A stretch of DNA of 64,000 nt from Chondrocystis sp. NIES-4102 (GCA_002368355.1 AP018281.1:1984001-2048000), one strand, 5' to 3'. Positions 26,459-36,649 are shown, numbered from the stretch's first letter. Notes: generated from the sequence alone by a model not told the origin. Numbers and translations: made by a program.

Positions 26459-29140
26459 TTAAATCATCTTCATTTGTTTTAAATCTAATTCATTCTCAAA
26501 AATCTCATTGATCGCCAACATCTCGCCGTCACTAGTCATAAACTTATGATCTTTAGTTGCTTTAATTGTTGCACCGTTATCTAATGTATATTCAAAGATT
26601 TCTTGTATACCGCGATCATGCCATTGGGCAATAGGTTGGGTATAAAGAAAACCATTTTTATCCACACTATAAACATTACAATTAATTTTATCTCTAACTA
26701 TTTTGCCTATAGGTAATGCCCCATATTCTACGGTTAAAACTTCAGTATCGTAACTCAAACAGTATTCAGCAAACTTTAACATTTGCTCAAATAAATCTGT
26801 AGCTATATCTTTAGTTACGCCATTTCTAGCTGCACCATCGATGAATTTTTCCTCTTGTTTTTTCATTTCATCGACTTTCTTTTTACCCATTGCCCGACGC
26901 AATAAGTCTGCTTCTCCTAAAGTATACCCAGCTAATTCTTGAGCAATCTTCATAATTTGCTCTTGATATACCATTACTCCATAGGTTTCTTTGAGAATTG
27001 GTTCTAACAGAGGGTGTTGATAACTGACTTTTTCTTTGCCATGTTTGCGAGCGATAAAAATGTCTATCAATCCTGCATCCAAAGGCCCAGGACGATAGAG
27101 GGCAGAAATAGAAGAAATATCTTCAATTCCAGAGGGTTTTAAATCTCTAGTAATCTGTTTCATTCCATCAGATTCTAGCTGAAAAATACCATCTAAATTA
27201 CCTGCACGAAATAAATTATGTGTTTCTTGAACATCGGGAGGTAATCTTTTTTGTTTACCTTTTGCTATTATTTCTAAAGCCTTTTGTTCTTCTAAAGGTA
27301 TCTGATCTAAATCTAAATCTACCTTATGAATCTTTTTAATTAAATTGGCTGTATTTTGAATAGTAGTCAGGTTTTTTAAACCCAAAAAATCCATCTTTAA
27401 TAAACCCATTGCCTCAACATCTTCCATATAATATTGAGTAATTACTGATCCATCATTATTTTTTTGCAACGGTATAATTTCATCTAAAGGTTGGGAAGAA
27501 ATAACCACTCCCGCAGCATGAACTCCAAAGGTTTTATTTGTACCTTCAATGCGTATTGCCATGTCTACCCAATTACGCACGGTAACTGTCCCTACTTCTT
27601 CCTTGCGGTCATTATAAATAGGTAGGCTATCCTGTTCATAAGCCTGTTTAAAAGCTGGTTCTGGAGTTTTATCGGAAATCATAACCTGAAGCTTGGTAGG
27701 CTTGCCACGTACTACGGGAATCATCTTAGCAATACGATTTTGGTCAGCAAAGTCAATTCCTAATACCCTACCCACATCTTTTAATACCGCCTTGGAAGTC
27801 ATACGGTTAAAAGTGATGATTTGGGCAACATTAGCCTCACCATACTTATTAGTTACGTATTTTATCATGTCCCCACGGCGATCGGGACAAAAATCTGTAT
27901 CGATATCGGGCATTGATTTACGTTCGGGATTAAGAAAACGCTCAAATAATAAACCGTGATGAATCGGATCGATATTAGTAATTTTTAAGCAATATGCTAC
28001 TAATGAACCTGCTGCCGATCCTCTCCCTGGCCCGACTGGTATACCATTGTCTCTAGCGTATTTAATATAGTCCCAAACTACCAAAAAGTAGGTAGAGAAA
28101 CCTTTTTCTTGCATTACCTTGAGTTCAGTCTCTAATCTCTCTCGATATACAGGATCAACCTCACTATGGCTGCGACATTTGAGTCTTTCTAATAAACCCT
28201 TGCGAGTTACTTCATCAAGATAACTATCAGCAGTATGTCCTGCGGGTACAGGATAATCGGGGATACGAGGTTCACCTAAAATATTATAGGCAGTTACTTT
28301 ACTCGCTACTTCTAGAGTATTAGCGATCGCACTATCGATTACATCCTCTTCTAAATGATCCCGAAACAATAATCTCATCTCTTGTGCAGATTTAAGATAT
28401 TCTGTACCGCTATAGCGTAGGCGTTTATCGTCGGTGATTTGTTTGTTGGTTAAAATACATAACAGTGCGTCGTGGGCTTCTACGTCGTAACACGAGATAA
28501 AGTGAGAATCATTGGTAGCAACTATTTTAATACCAAGTTTCTTAGCCAAATTAACAATTGCTACATTAACAATACGATCTTCTGGCGATCCGTGATCTTG
28601 GATTTCTAAGTAATAATCATCACCAAATAAATCCTTATACCACTTAGCCACCTTTTCCGCTTGGGCTAAATCTCCTTTTAAAATTGCTTGGGGTACTTCT
28701 CCTCCCAAACACGCACTGGTAACAATTAACCCCTCGTGATACTTCGTCAACAATTCCTTATTAATACAGGGACGAGCAAAAATACCAACACCTTGATAAC
28801 CTTTAAGATGAGAAATAGTGGTTAGCTTGACTAAATTTTTATATCCTTGAGTATTTTTAGCTAAGACTACCTGATGATATTTCCTGTGGCGTTTATTTTT
28901 ATCGGTAATATTAACTTCAATATCGCCATTAATTACATACATCTCATTGCCGATGATCGGCTTAATGCCCTTTTTTTGACAAACTTTAATCAGTTCAATT
29001 GCACCATACATTACCCCGTGATCAGTAAGAGCGATCGCTGGCATATCTAATTCTAGGGCGCGATCTATTAATTGGGGTATCTGGGATGCACCATCGAGTA
29101 AGCTATAGTCGCTATGGATATGTAAGCCAACGAAAGACAT
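26459..29140 (-). CDS. dnaE: DNA polymerase III alpha subunit, N-terminal half fused to N-intein
   Basis: The 893-aa protein is the N-half of the split cyanobacterial replicative polymerase. Residues 1-210 are the PHP domain ([13 protein letters not shown]), and the palm holds the catalytic PDIDTDF (Asp412, Asp414). The polymerase sequence ends at Tyr793; residues 794-893 are the N-terminal piece of a split intein beginning [14 protein letters not shown]. The matching C-intein plus C-extein gene is not in this window and should lie elsewhere. Trans-splicing would rebuild active DnaE. The start is [14 protein letters not shown]. Its 5' end and upstream DNA are partly duplicated at 30043-30505. 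Confidence 0.97.
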   Translation of the reverse strand: MSFVGLHIHSDYSLLDGASQIPQLIDRALELDMPAIALTDHGVMYGAIELIKVCQKKGIKPIIGNEMYVINGDIEVNITDKNKRHRKYHQVVLAKNTQGYKNLVKLTTISHLKGYQGVGIFARPCINKELLTKYHEGLIVTSACLGGEVPQAILKGDLAQAEKVAKWYKDLFGDDYYLEIQDHGSPEDRIVNVAIVNLAKKLGIKIVATNDSHFISCYDVEAHDALLCILTNKQITDDKRLRYSGTEYLKSAQEMRLLFRDHLEEDVIDSAIANTLEVASKVTAYNILGEPRIPDYPVPAGHTADSYLDEVTRKGLLERLKCRSHSEVDPVYRERLETELKVMQEKGFSTYFLVVWDYIKYARDNGIPVGPGRGSAAGSLVAYCLKITNIDPIHHGLLFERFLNPERKSMPDIDTDFCPDRRGDMIKYVTNKYGEANVAQIITFNRMTSKAVLKDVGRVLGIDFADQNRIAKMIPVVRGKPTKLQVMISDKTPEPAFKQAYEQDSLPIYNDRKEEVGTVTVRNWVDMAIRIEGTNKTFGVHAAGVVISSQPLDEIIPLQKNNDGSVITQYYMEDVEAMGLLKMDFLGLKNLTTIQNTANLIKKIHKVDLDLDQIPLEEQKALEIIAKGKQKRLPPDVQETHNLFRAGNLDGIFQLESDGMKQITRDLKPSGIEDISSISALYRPGPLDAGLIDIFIARKHGKEKVSYQHPLLEPILKETYGVMVYQEQIMKIAQELAGYTLGEADLLRRAMGKKKVDEMKKQEEKFIDGAARNGVTKDIATDLFEQMLKFAEYCLSYDTEVLTVEYGALPIGKIVRDKINCNVYSVDKNGFLYTQPIAQWHDRGIQEIFEYTLDNGATIKATKDHKFMTSDGEMLAINEIFENELDLKQMKMI
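26462..26761 (-). other. DnaE split intein, N-terminal half (IntN, 100 aa)
   Basis: The intein starts at the Cys codon 26761-26759, the nucleophile of the first splicing step, after extein residues A-E-Y. Block A is [14 protein letters not shown] and block B is [13 protein letters not shown] (the TxxH motif with Thr and His). It ends in [10 protein letters not shown] and is colinear with the Npu/Ssp DnaE IntN pieces. It is fused in frame to the polymerase and has no homing endonuclease domain. Confidence 0.96.
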
Positions 29141-29410
29141 AAGTTAGGTAGTGGGTAGTAGGTAGTAGGTAGTAGATAGGAGGTAGTGGGGGAGGGGGTA
29201 ATAGGTAGTAGGTATTATTTGAAGGCTACTAAGCACGGGTTAGCGGAGCGTCACAGCTAAAAGCTTATAATAAACCTGAATAGATTGATAGTTAAGTAAC
29301 TTGAGTATTTAGTGAGTAATTACCAGATATTTATTATTAATGATTTCGTCTGGTTGTGGGGATGAAGAGTAAAAATTATTTAAAGTTTGAGTTGGCTGTA
29401 GGGCGATCGC
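29031..29410 (-). repeat. Direct-repeat copy 1: dnaE 5' end plus upstream DNA, bounded by HIP1
   Basis: This segment, from the HIP1 octamer at 29031-29038 to the one at 29403-29410, contains the first 37 codons of dnaE and its upstream region. It recurs in the same orientation at 30043-30505. The coding part (29041-29145) matches with two differences in about 105 bases. The non-coding block 29279-29410 matches 30371-30505 with roughly ten. Heptad repeats at 29146-29215 and a GC-rich AGCGGAGCGTCA element at 29231-29257 differ between copies. Confidence 0.9.
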
Positions 29411-29543
29411 TTTATAAGCTAGTTTTTAATTGAATAATATATACTTACCCACTCGTCTAAATTAACGCCTACCTATTTTTTCTTTATACTAGTAGAAAGA
29501 CAATTTATTACTCCCTTCAGTAAAAAGCCTTTGTTTCTAAGAA

Positions 29544-29762
29544 ATGACTAAACTATTAGAGCAAGCGATCGCTAGAATTAAAAAATTACCTGACAACGAA
29601 CAGGATATTATTGCTGCAATTATTCTAGAAGAAATAGAAGAAGAAATTATCTGGGATCAAGCTTTTGCTAATTCTCAAGATTTGTTAGCCACTCTTGCTG
29701 CTGAAGCAATGAGAGAATATCAAGCAGGAGAAACACAAGAGCTAGATCCTGAAAAATTGTGA
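29544..29762 (+). CDS. Antitoxin of a RelE/ParE-type toxin-antitoxin pair
   Basis: The 72-aa acidic, helical protein (MTKLLEQAIARIKKLPDNEQ, ending [15 protein letters not shown]) is typical of the short antitoxin that precedes RelE/ParE-like toxins in cyanobacteria: a helix-forming start, an acidic middle (EEIEEEIIWDQAF) and a charged tail. Such proteins bind and neutralise the toxin and often repress their own promoter. Its TGA stop overlaps the toxin GTG start by 4 bases, so the two are translationally coupled. The specific antitoxin family is not certain. Confidence 0.82.
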   Translation: MTKLLEQAIARIKKLPDNEQDIIAAIILEEIEEEIIWDQAFANSQDLLATLAAEAMREYQAGETQELDPEKL

Positions 29763-30034
29763 AATCTCAAATTACCAAAAAATTTCGCCAAGCTTTTTCG
29801 GAATTACCAGAGCAAATTAAAAAGCAGGCGCGTATTGCATACCAACAGTTTAAAAAGAATCCCGATCATCCAAGTCTACGTTTCAAGAAAGTACACCAAA
29901 AACTGCCTATTTACTCTGCAAGAATTAGTAAAAATTATCGAGCAGTCGGTCAAATGGACGGAGATACAGTTATCTGGTTTTGGATTGGAACTCATACAGA
30001 TTATGAAAAATTGTTGTCTATGATTAAACTTTAA
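29759..30034 (+). CDS. RelE/ParE-superfamily toxin
   Basis: The 91-aa protein reads as a RelE/ParE-fold ribonuclease or gyrase-type toxin: a basic N-terminal helix pair ([22 protein letters not shown]), then [21 protein letters not shown] and [28 protein letters not shown], the usual YRVxG...WIGxHxDYxxL ending. It begins with GTG at 29759 inside the antitoxin stop codon. The pair lies alone between two direct repeats derived from the dnaE 5' region. The RelE/HigB subtype and mRNA-cleaving activity are inferred. Confidence 0.88.
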   Translation: MKSQITKKFRQAFSELPEQIKKQARIAYQQFKKNPDHPSLRFKKVHQKLPIYSARISKNYRAVGQMDGDTVIWFWIGTHTDYEKLLSMIKL

Positions 30035-30153
30035 TCTGTAGAGCGATCGCGCTGCATATCTAATTCTAGGGCGCGATCTATTAATTGGGGTATCTGGGAT
30101 GCACCATCGAGTAAGCTGTAGTCACTATGGATATGTAAGCCAACGAAAGACAT
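30031..30153 (-). pseudogene. Truncated duplicate of the dnaE 5' end (40-codon open frame)
   Basis: Starting from ATG at 30153, the frame reproduces the first 33 residues of DnaE exactly ([20 protein letters not shown] onward, to LELDM), then adds QRDRSTD and stops at 30031. The only two base changes within those codons are silent. The break point falls at a HIP1 octamer (30043-30050). The frame overlaps the last bases of the toxin gene on the opposite strand. It is probably non-functional, although it keeps a start codon and upstream DNA like dnaE. Confidence 0.88.
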
Positions 30154-30505
30154 AAGTTAAGAATTAGGAATTAAGGAGACAGGAGTCAGGAGCGATTAGC
30201 GCGCAGAAAAGGGGGTTTCCCTCGTATTGGACTGCATCAAGAAGTCAGGAGTCAGGAGTCAGGAAGGGGGAGACAGTAGGTAGTGAGTAGTGAGTAGGAA
30301 TTAAGGAGTCAGAAGGTAATAGGTAATATAGGGAGTAGCTAAAAGCTTATTGTTTTAACCCTTCAATAAATCTGGATAGATTGATAATTAACTAACTTGA
30401 GTATTTAGTGAGTAATTACCAGATATTTATTATTAATGATTTCGTCTGGTTGTGGGGATGCAAGGTAAAAATTATTTAAAGTTTGAGTTGGCAAACGGCG
30501 ATCGC
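30043..30505 (-). repeat. Direct-repeat copy 2: dnaE 5' end plus upstream DNA, bounded by HIP1
   Basis: This second copy of 29031-29410 runs from HIP1 at 30043-30050 to HIP1 at 30498-30505. It is longer because its internal repeats expanded (30160-30345) and it has about 14 bases (30351-30364) that copy 1 lacks. The region after it, 30506-30735, has no convincing gene. Confidence 0.9.
30160..30345 (+). repeat. Expanded heptad repeats with a palindromic insert
   Basis: GGAGTCA repeats (30177-30190, 30240-30270) and GGTAGTA/GTGAGTA repeats (30270-30300) surround a GC-richer block at 30192-30238 (GCGCGCAGAAAAGGGGGTTT then CCC). This block has the look of other small interspersed elements in the window. 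None of it is coding. Confidence 0.7.
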
Positions 30506-30735
30506 TCTTTACCCAGAGTTGTTACTATATTATATGGCAATGGCATTTAGAGGAATTTGAGGAGAATTTGGTTAAGCGGATTAAAAAGTAAACATGAATT
30601 AGCTAACTAATAGTAATATAGCTAATTTCTAATATAATTCAATATTTGATTATCCTTAGATTTGTTGTCTAATTTTTAAACTTTACAATTATCTCCTTAT
30701 ATTGCTTTTAACAGGAGTATCCCAACACCTCTTAG

Positions 30736-31797
30736 TTAAAGATTGAATAGCATCAGGGCGATCGCTTCAACCTCTTGTTCTATTTGGTGGCGTTGCAAGG
30801 CTAATTGATAGGCTTTTTCTGCCATTGTTTGGGCTTGTTGGGGGTTTGCTAGTAAATGGGCGATCGCTTGTCTTAAAGCTTCAGGATCACTCGGTTTAAC
30901 TCCCATAATTGCACCTTCATCAGTTATATATTCTTTTAATCCCTCGGTTTTAGTTAGAATGATTGGTTTACCACAAGCCATAGCCTCAATCAAAGCAGTT
31001 GCGCCAGCCGACCAATTACTAGGTTCAATACAAACTACTACAATATCAGCATCGTGATAAAGCTGAAGCAATTGAGGAAGTGTGTAGGAACTATTGGACA
31101 TATTAGCAGGGAGTTTAGAAGGAAAATTATCTGGTAATCTGGATGTGAATTGTGAAAAACCTGCAATTTTTACATCGACATCTAAGTTTTCAGTTGCAGC
31201 AGCCAAAACACGGTAATCTCTATTTTCTAAACCAACGCTGACAATGAGGGGACGAGTTTTATTACTAGATGCTTTTCCTGGGGTGAAAAACTGGCAATCT
31301 GTGGGATACCAGAAGTAACCAAGTTTAGATGGGGGTAAATTTAAATAGTTTTGTAGAAATTCGTATTGGGCGCGACAATGAACGATAAATAAATCGATGT
31401 TTTCAGCAGCCTTAAATAGTTTGAGGGATAATTTGCCACGGGGTCGATTAATATTATGAAAATGGACAGCAATTTTAGGTTTATGCTTCTTTTGCCCAGC
31501 CACAGCAGCAACAGCAATTCCTAATTGTTCCCCCTCACAATAAATACAGTCATCGGATCCTAGATCCTGAGTTATGCGACGTGCATAAGACCAAAAGTGA
31601 GGTATCCCAGTAATTTTACCGCGTAATTTATCGCTTAATGAGACTGTATCTGTTTCTGGTTGATATATATTTGCCCCTAATCTTTCCGCGATCATCCACA
31701 AATCACTACGAGAACATTGCTGAGATTGCGCTTCTAAGTCACGTTTGGGTAGCTTTTGTAGATCGTTAAACTTCGTTAGTGGTACGTGGTATTTCAT
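30736..31797 (-). CDS. Glycosyltransferase, GT4/GT-B fold
   Basis: The 353-aa protein has a GT-B fold with the C-terminal nucleotide-sugar binding segment PSNWSAGATALIEAMACGKPII (the EX7E-like region of GT4) and ADIVVVCIEPSNWSAG. The N-terminal acceptor domain includes HFHNINRPRGK. It lacks signal peptide or membrane helices, so it is a cytosolic or peripheral enzyme, probably for cell-surface polysaccharide or glycolipid. It is divergent (128 bp) from the nucleotide-sugar enzyme gene at 31926, suggesting a shared sugar pathway. The donor and acceptor are unknown. Confidence 0.86.
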   Translation of the reverse strand: MKYHVPLTKFNDLQKLPKRDLEAQSQQCSRSDLWMIAERLGANIYQPETDTVSLSDKLRGKITGIPHFWSYARRITQDLGSDDCIYCEGEQLGIAVAAVAGQKKHKPKIAVHFHNINRPRGKLSLKLFKAAENIDLFIVHCRAQYEFLQNYLNLPPSKLGYFWYPTDCQFFTPGKASSNKTRPLIVSVGLENRDYRVLAAATENLDVDVKIAGFSQFTSRLPDNFPSKLPANMSNSSYTLPQLLQLYHDADIVVVCIEPSNWSAGATALIEAMACGKPIILTKTEGLKEYITDEGAIMGVKPSDPEALRQAIAHLLANPQQAQTMAEKAYQLALQRHQIEQEVEAIALMLFNL

Positions 31798-31925
31798 AAA
31801 AATATATCTTAAAAGAATTAGTAATATTACCGAGAAATAGATTTTTATATGAGAGTTTTTACGTACGTGATTTACACGGTTAATATTGAAACTAAATAAT
31901 TTTAGAGCAAATAGGAATATAGAGA

Positions 31926-33017
31926 ATGAAAATAGTAATGTTAGGGTGCGGTGGTTTTATTGGCAGTCATCTTTTAGACAAACTATTGGATGAGGGTGGT
32001 TTTGAAATTCACGGTTGGGATCCTAGTGAACATAAAATAGCAAGACATCTTGATAATCCTAACTTTCATTTACATCGCCAAGCGACTAATTCCCCAGGTG
32101 CGATCGCGCAAATTGAAGATCAAATTGCCCAAGCTGATGTTGTATTTAATTTAGCTGCTATTTGTAATCCTGCTGAATATAATACTCGTCCTTTAGATAC
32201 TATCTACGCCAATTTATTTGATATTTATCCAATCATTGAATTGTGTGCCAAATATAAAAAGTGGTTGATTAGTTTCTCCACCAGTGAAGTATACGGACGT
32301 ACTTTATCCAGCTATTTACCAGGGGATAATTATAGTAACGAAGATCTTTACGAATTGCGTGAGGATGAAACACCCTTAATTATGGGCCCAATATCTAATC
32401 AGCGTTGGACTTATGCCTGTGCTAAACAGATGACCGAACGTTTAATTTATGCCCATAGTGAAGAAAGTGGGATGCCTTTTACCATTATTAGACCTTTAAA
32501 CTTTTTTGGGCCGAAAATGGACTATATCCCTGGTAGAGATGGTAGCGCGGATGGTGTGCCTAGGGTTTTGGCTTGTTTTATGACTGCTTTATTGGATAAT
32601 CAACCGATGCAATTAGTAGATGAGGGAGTTGCACAACGTACTATTGTTTCAATTCACGATGCAGTTGAGGCAATGCGTCTAATGTTAAGATTTCCAGACA
32701 AAGCGCAAAATCAAATATTTAATATTGGCAACCGTAACAATGAAGTAACTATTGCACAACTAGCGGAAATGATGCGCTCTACCTACGCTAAAATTACAGG
32801 GGATTATAAATATCAACAACATCCGATTGTTAATATAAGCTCAGAAAAGTTTTATGGCAAAGGTTATGAAGATTGCGATCGCCGTATGCCCGATCTCAGT
32901 AAAGCGCAAACACTATTAGGTTGGACTCCTAAAATTCCTCTTTCTGACGTTTTGTTGGAGACTATGAGTTATTATCATCAGCAATATGCGCCTCAAGTTG
33001 CAGCAGTTAATGTTTGA
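31926..33017 (+). CDS. UDP-apiose/UDP-xylose synthase-like SDR (ArnA/AXS family)
   Basis: The 363-aa extended SDR starts with GCGGFIGSHLL (NAD site) and has Tyr163 and Lys167 of YACAKQ as catalytic pair. NLAAICNPAEYNTRPLDTIY (75-94), FFGPKMDYIPGRDGSADGVP and VDEGVAQRT resemble plant UDP-apiose/UDP-xylose synthase more than typical bacterial ArnA. These enzymes convert UDP-glucuronate to UDP-apiose and/or UDP-xylose. Cys80 matches one Cys reported (from memory) as important in the plant enzyme; the site near Ser120-Glu121 has Ser where the plant has Cys. The product (apiose, xylose or 4-keto sugar) is therefore uncertain. Confidence 0.78.
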   Translation: MKIVMLGCGGFIGSHLLDKLLDEGGFEIHGWDPSEHKIARHLDNPNFHLHRQATNSPGAIAQIEDQIAQADVVFNLAAICNPAEYNTRPLDTIYANLFDIYPIIELCAKYKKWLISFSTSEVYGRTLSSYLPGDNYSNEDLYELREDETPLIMGPISNQRWTYACAKQMTERLIYAHSEESGMPFTIIRPLNFFGPKMDYIPGRDGSADGVPRVLACFMTALLDNQPMQLVDEGVAQRTIVSIHDAVEAMRLMLRFPDKAQNQIFNIGNRNNEVTIAQLAEMMRSTYAKITGDYKYQQHPIVNISSEKFYGKGYEDCDRRMPDLSKAQTLLGWTPKIPLSDVLLETMSYYHQQYAPQVAAVNV

Positions 33018-33319
33018 AAAATGAGCTATAAACTTGTTAAGCTTCAATACCTTTTATAGGTAAAATAGTATCGTTTGGGAAATAACAAAATTAACTTTGT
33101 TGATAGTAATTAGGTGTTATTTGAGATAAAGTTAATTTGTTTCCTCCTTGGTAGCTTGGATATTTTTAGACAACTTTGTTTAAGGATGATCATAGTTAGG
33201 TAGTAGGTAGTAGGTAGTAGGTAACGAGACAGGAGAAGCTAAAAGCGATTACTTAGATATTTATTTTAGGGTTTACAATCTACGAATGGTATAAAGCTAA
33301 AAACTATCTAATATTGCTA

Positions 33320-35914
33320 ATGGGTAGAGATATTATCACTGAGTTAAAAATTAAAACAAACTCAGATAGCAAAATCCAGATTATTACGCCCAGTAAAGTT
33401 ATTGCCTCTAGTCTTAATGTTCCTCATTACAGTTTAGAAAGTATAGCGCGTAATCTTGTGCGTCGTCAGGGATGGGGAATTGCTTCAGTATTATTAAGTC
33501 GTCGTTTGTTGCAAAATGCTATTCAAGAAGTTATTAAAAGCCAAAATATAGCAGGGATAGCCCAGGCTTTTTTACCAACTATCAAAGACTTATTAAAATC
33601 AGGCATCAATCTAACTCGTTTAGCCCAAAATACAGATGAGCGCATTCAACAATTAGCTAGGGTAGCCTTGGCTTATCAAAAACAGCTAAAACAAAGAAAA
33701 TTAATTGACGCTGCACAATTATATTACCAAGCAACAGCTAGTGTTACCTATCAAAAGTCCTATGGTTTTTATGGTTATTTTGCCCCTAGTCAAGATGAAT
33801 TTGAATTCATTAATGCGATCGCTGGCAACAATAGTATTTTAGTTCTACCTGACCATAATTTACTACCTCAAAATTATCAGGGTTGGGAGTGGTTACAAAC
33901 TCAAGGATGGATAAGTCGCCGTAATCAAAATCGAACTGGTAATTTAGGTAGTATAGGGAAAATGCAACGGTGTTTTAAAGCTCAGTTACCTACAGGGGTT
34001 GATTTACAGGTTTTTTCGAGCCTTGAAGCAGAAGTAAGAGGAATATTAACCCAAGTTAAGGTTTTACTATCTCAAGGGGTTAGGGCTTCGGATATTGTGC
34101 TGGTAACGCAAGAAGAACAATTATATGGTGAGATGATCATTGATATTGCTTGGGAATATAATCTACCCGTGCAGATCAATTACGAGATTTCCCTAGATCA
34201 AACACGTATCGGTGCATGGTTAAAATTACTATTAGAAGCTATTAGAGATAATTTTCCTTTTGAAACCACTGCTAAATTACTAACCCACGCTGTGGTTAAA
34301 TATATCACTCCTGAAATTTGGGCAGCAGCTAGAGAAAAATCACCTCAAGGTTTATCTGCTTGGCAACAATTGGGAATAGATTTAAGCTTACTGGATTTTC
34401 CCCAGGATATTCAGCCTCGTAGTTGGTGGGTGCAGCGTTTACAAGATATTTTAACTAATTGGGAAGTCTTGGAAAAATCTAAGGGATGGGGGCGAGAAGT
34501 TTTAGCCTATTATCGTCTGCAAGAAGCTTTTAAGGAATTGGCTAAACCAGAACAATTAGTTAGAAAACAAGCCTTTATAGCCGAAATTCGAGAAATATTA
34601 AGTTTATTAACAGTTCCTGCCCAACCAGGTATCGGAGGAGTCGAGTTACATAAGCCCACGTCTTTATTGGGTACAAAATACCCCCATGTCTTTGTTTTAG
34701 GTAGTGCGGAGGGAATATTACCAAAAGCGATCGCAGATGATCCAATTTTGGATTTTTACAGTCGCAAACAATTAGTTAAACAAGGTTTTAAAATTACTAC
34801 CGCCGTCGATCTAGCAGAAAGAGAAAACTTTTATTTTGATTGTCTACTTGCTATTTTCACCCACAACATTACCTTTTCTTATCCTCAACTACTTGATCGT
34901 CAACCGACTCTACCTAGTCCGTATTTAACTAGTTTAGGACTTCAAGCGACAGCGATCGCCGAAGTACCCCTTGCTAGTATTGAAGTGGCAAGACAAGTGT
35001 ATATAGATCAACTACGGGACAGTTTAACACCTCAAATTACCAAAGCTTTAGAGATAGAAACTGATCGCTACAGTGGGGTATCTCAAAACGAATATGGTGG
35101 TGTAATTGGTATTGAAATAGATCCCGAGAAGAATATTTTTAGTGCTTCTCAACTAATGCAATTGGGGCAATGTCCTTTTAAATGGTTTTCGGCGCGTCTA
35201 TTAAAAATAAAAGAATTAACAGAGGCGGAATCGGAATTTACTGCTGCAAAGCGGGGTAATTTTTATCATCGCTGTTTGGAATTATCTTTAGATCAAATAA
35301 AAACCGCCGATGATCTAGCAAAATTTAAACAAGAACAATTATCCCAAACTATGGCGATCGCTCAAGCCGAATTAAACCTACTTCAACTTTCAGACTGGTT
35401 AGCACAAAGCCAAGAACATTTAAATTTATTATTGCTGAATTTAACTAGCACTCAATTTTTACCTCCAGACAGGGAAATAATAGCTAGAGAAATTGAATTT
35501 AAGAGTTGTTGGTATGGGTTACAAATACAAGGAAGAGTAGATAGGATAGATCGCGATCGCGATGGGTTAACAGTTATTGATTATAAAACTAGCACTACTG
35601 CACCTAAAGGGGTTAAAGATGCTACAGGGAAAGCTAATTTAGATATACAACTGGCAATTTATCAAGATGCGATCGCGGTCAAATATCCAAAAGAAATTGT
35701 CGATACCGCCGTTTACTATTCTGTAACTAAACAAAAAATCATCGGGCGATCGCCAAAAGAACAGACACAACTAGCTAATTTTGCACAACAGGTAAAATCT
35801 CAGCTAAAAAACGGTAGTTTTCCTGTTTCCCCAGATCTAGATCGTCACGCCTGTAATTATTGCCCTTATGATCTAGTTTGTCGCCAAAATGAAAACTCCA
35901 GTAATTGCCAGTAG
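33320..35914 (+). CDS. AddB/RecB-type PD-(D/E)XK nuclease
   Basis: From the ATG at 33320 the protein is 864 aa (an in-frame TTG lies 6 bases upstream). A helicase-like N-terminal region without a clear Walker A ends in a RecB-family nuclease: GRVDRIDRDRDGLTVIDYKTS (the D...D-Y-K core) near residue 745. The iron-sulfur cluster Cys set is LGQCPFKW before the nuclease and HACNYCPYDLVC at the end. This is the AddB layout; cognate AddA is not here. It should process DNA ends for homologous recombination. The function is confident at family level. Confidence 0.88.
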   Translation: MGRDIITELKIKTNSDSKIQIITPSKVIASSLNVPHYSLESIARNLVRRQGWGIASVLLSRRLLQNAIQEVIKSQNIAGIAQAFLPTIKDLLKSGINLTRLAQNTDERIQQLARVALAYQKQLKQRKLIDAAQLYYQATASVTYQKSYGFYGYFAPSQDEFEFINAIAGNNSILVLPDHNLLPQNYQGWEWLQTQGWISRRNQNRTGNLGSIGKMQRCFKAQLPTGVDLQVFSSLEAEVRGILTQVKVLLSQGVRASDIVLVTQEEQLYGEMIIDIAWEYNLPVQINYEISLDQTRIGAWLKLLLEAIRDNFPFETTAKLLTHAVVKYITPEIWAAAREKSPQGLSAWQQLGIDLSLLDFPQDIQPRSWWVQRLQDILTNWEVLEKSKGWGREVLAYYRLQEAFKELAKPEQLVRKQAFIAEIREILSLLTVPAQPGIGGVELHKPTSLLGTKYPHVFVLGSAEGILPKAIADDPILDFYSRKQLVKQGFKITTAVDLAERENFYFDCLLAIFTHNITFSYPQLLDRQPTLPSPYLTSLGLQATAIAEVPLASIEVARQVYIDQLRDSLTPQITKALEIETDRYSGVSQNEYGGVIGIEIDPEKNIFSASQLMQLGQCPFKWFSARLLKIKELTEAESEFTAAKRGNFYHRCLELSLDQIKTADDLAKFKQEQLSQTMAIAQAELNLLQLSDWLAQSQEHLNLLLLNLTSTQFLPPDREIIAREIEFKSCWYGLQIQGRVDRIDRDRDGLTVIDYKTSTTAPKGVKDATGKANLDIQLAIYQDAIAVKYPKEIVDTAVYYSVTKQKIIGRSPKEQTQLANFAQQVKSQLKNGSFPVSPDLDRHACNYCPYDLVCRQNENSSNCQ

Positions 35915-36017
35915 AATTAAAATTTTTAACTTTAAAGGATTAAAAAAGTTTTTTCTGACACAATATGTCTTGAAATTATATTAATCTTATTCTTACTTGC
36001 TCCCTTGAGGCTTAGAT

Positions 36018-36413
36018 ATGTTTAAAAGTATTTTATTTCCCATAGAATTAACTAGAGAAGCCCGTACAGGCATAGAAATTACGGCAGAAATGGTCAAAAT
36101 TCACAATAGTAAATTGACTATCTTGTCTGTAGTTGAACCTAATACACCTGGGGCAATGGGTTCTGAACCCCAAGTGGCTAAACTGTTAGAAGAATCTAAA
36201 TCATTTTTTGCCAGTCGAGGCATTCTGGCGCAAACTATCGAGAAATCTGGTATACCTGCTTTTACAATTTGTGATGTTGCCGACGAAATTAACGCCGACT
36301 TAATTATCATGAGTTGTCGAGGTTTAGGATTAATTGATGAAGAAGCTGCCGTTGAAAGTGTTACTAACCGTGTAATTAATTTAGCTACTTGTCCTGTGTT
36401 GGTTGTTAGTTAA
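36018..36413 (+). CDS. Universal stress protein (UspA family)
   Basis: The 131-aa single-domain protein begins FKSILFPIELTREARTGIEI and ends SVTNRVINLATCPVLVVS, the standard Usp frame. The loop expected to bind ATP (GxxGxxxG...S/T) is weakly conserved here (SCRGLGLIDEEAAVESVTNR), so ATP binding is uncertain. It stands alone between the AddB-like gene and the NRPS-like gene. Confidence 0.85.
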   Translation: MFKSILFPIELTREARTGIEITAEMVKIHNSKLTILSVVEPNTPGAMGSEPQVAKLLEESKSFFASRGILAQTIEKSGIPAFTICDVADEINADLIIMSCRGLGLIDEEAAVESVTNRVINLATCPVLVVS

Positions 36414-36649
36414 TTTAATGATAAGAATTAATTAATAAGCAGCTATAGAGTCACAACAATACCCTGCAAATTTTAATCTGAAATCTCCCAATTCTAGATT
36501 AATCTAACTTAATATCAAGCCTGGATCACAGTATATTAATAGTCGGGGGTAATTATTCAACCATTAAGCATTTTTTAATACAGCAATTTATTTTAATTTT
36601 TGTCTATTATTAGTTTAAATTGTCAATCAAATGAGAATGTTTAAGCTGT

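Noticed and set aside
30520-30592. Open frame ending WQWHLEEFEENLVKRIKK
   Set aside because: Too short, without a start codon or known match. It may be a gene fragment but cannot be supported.
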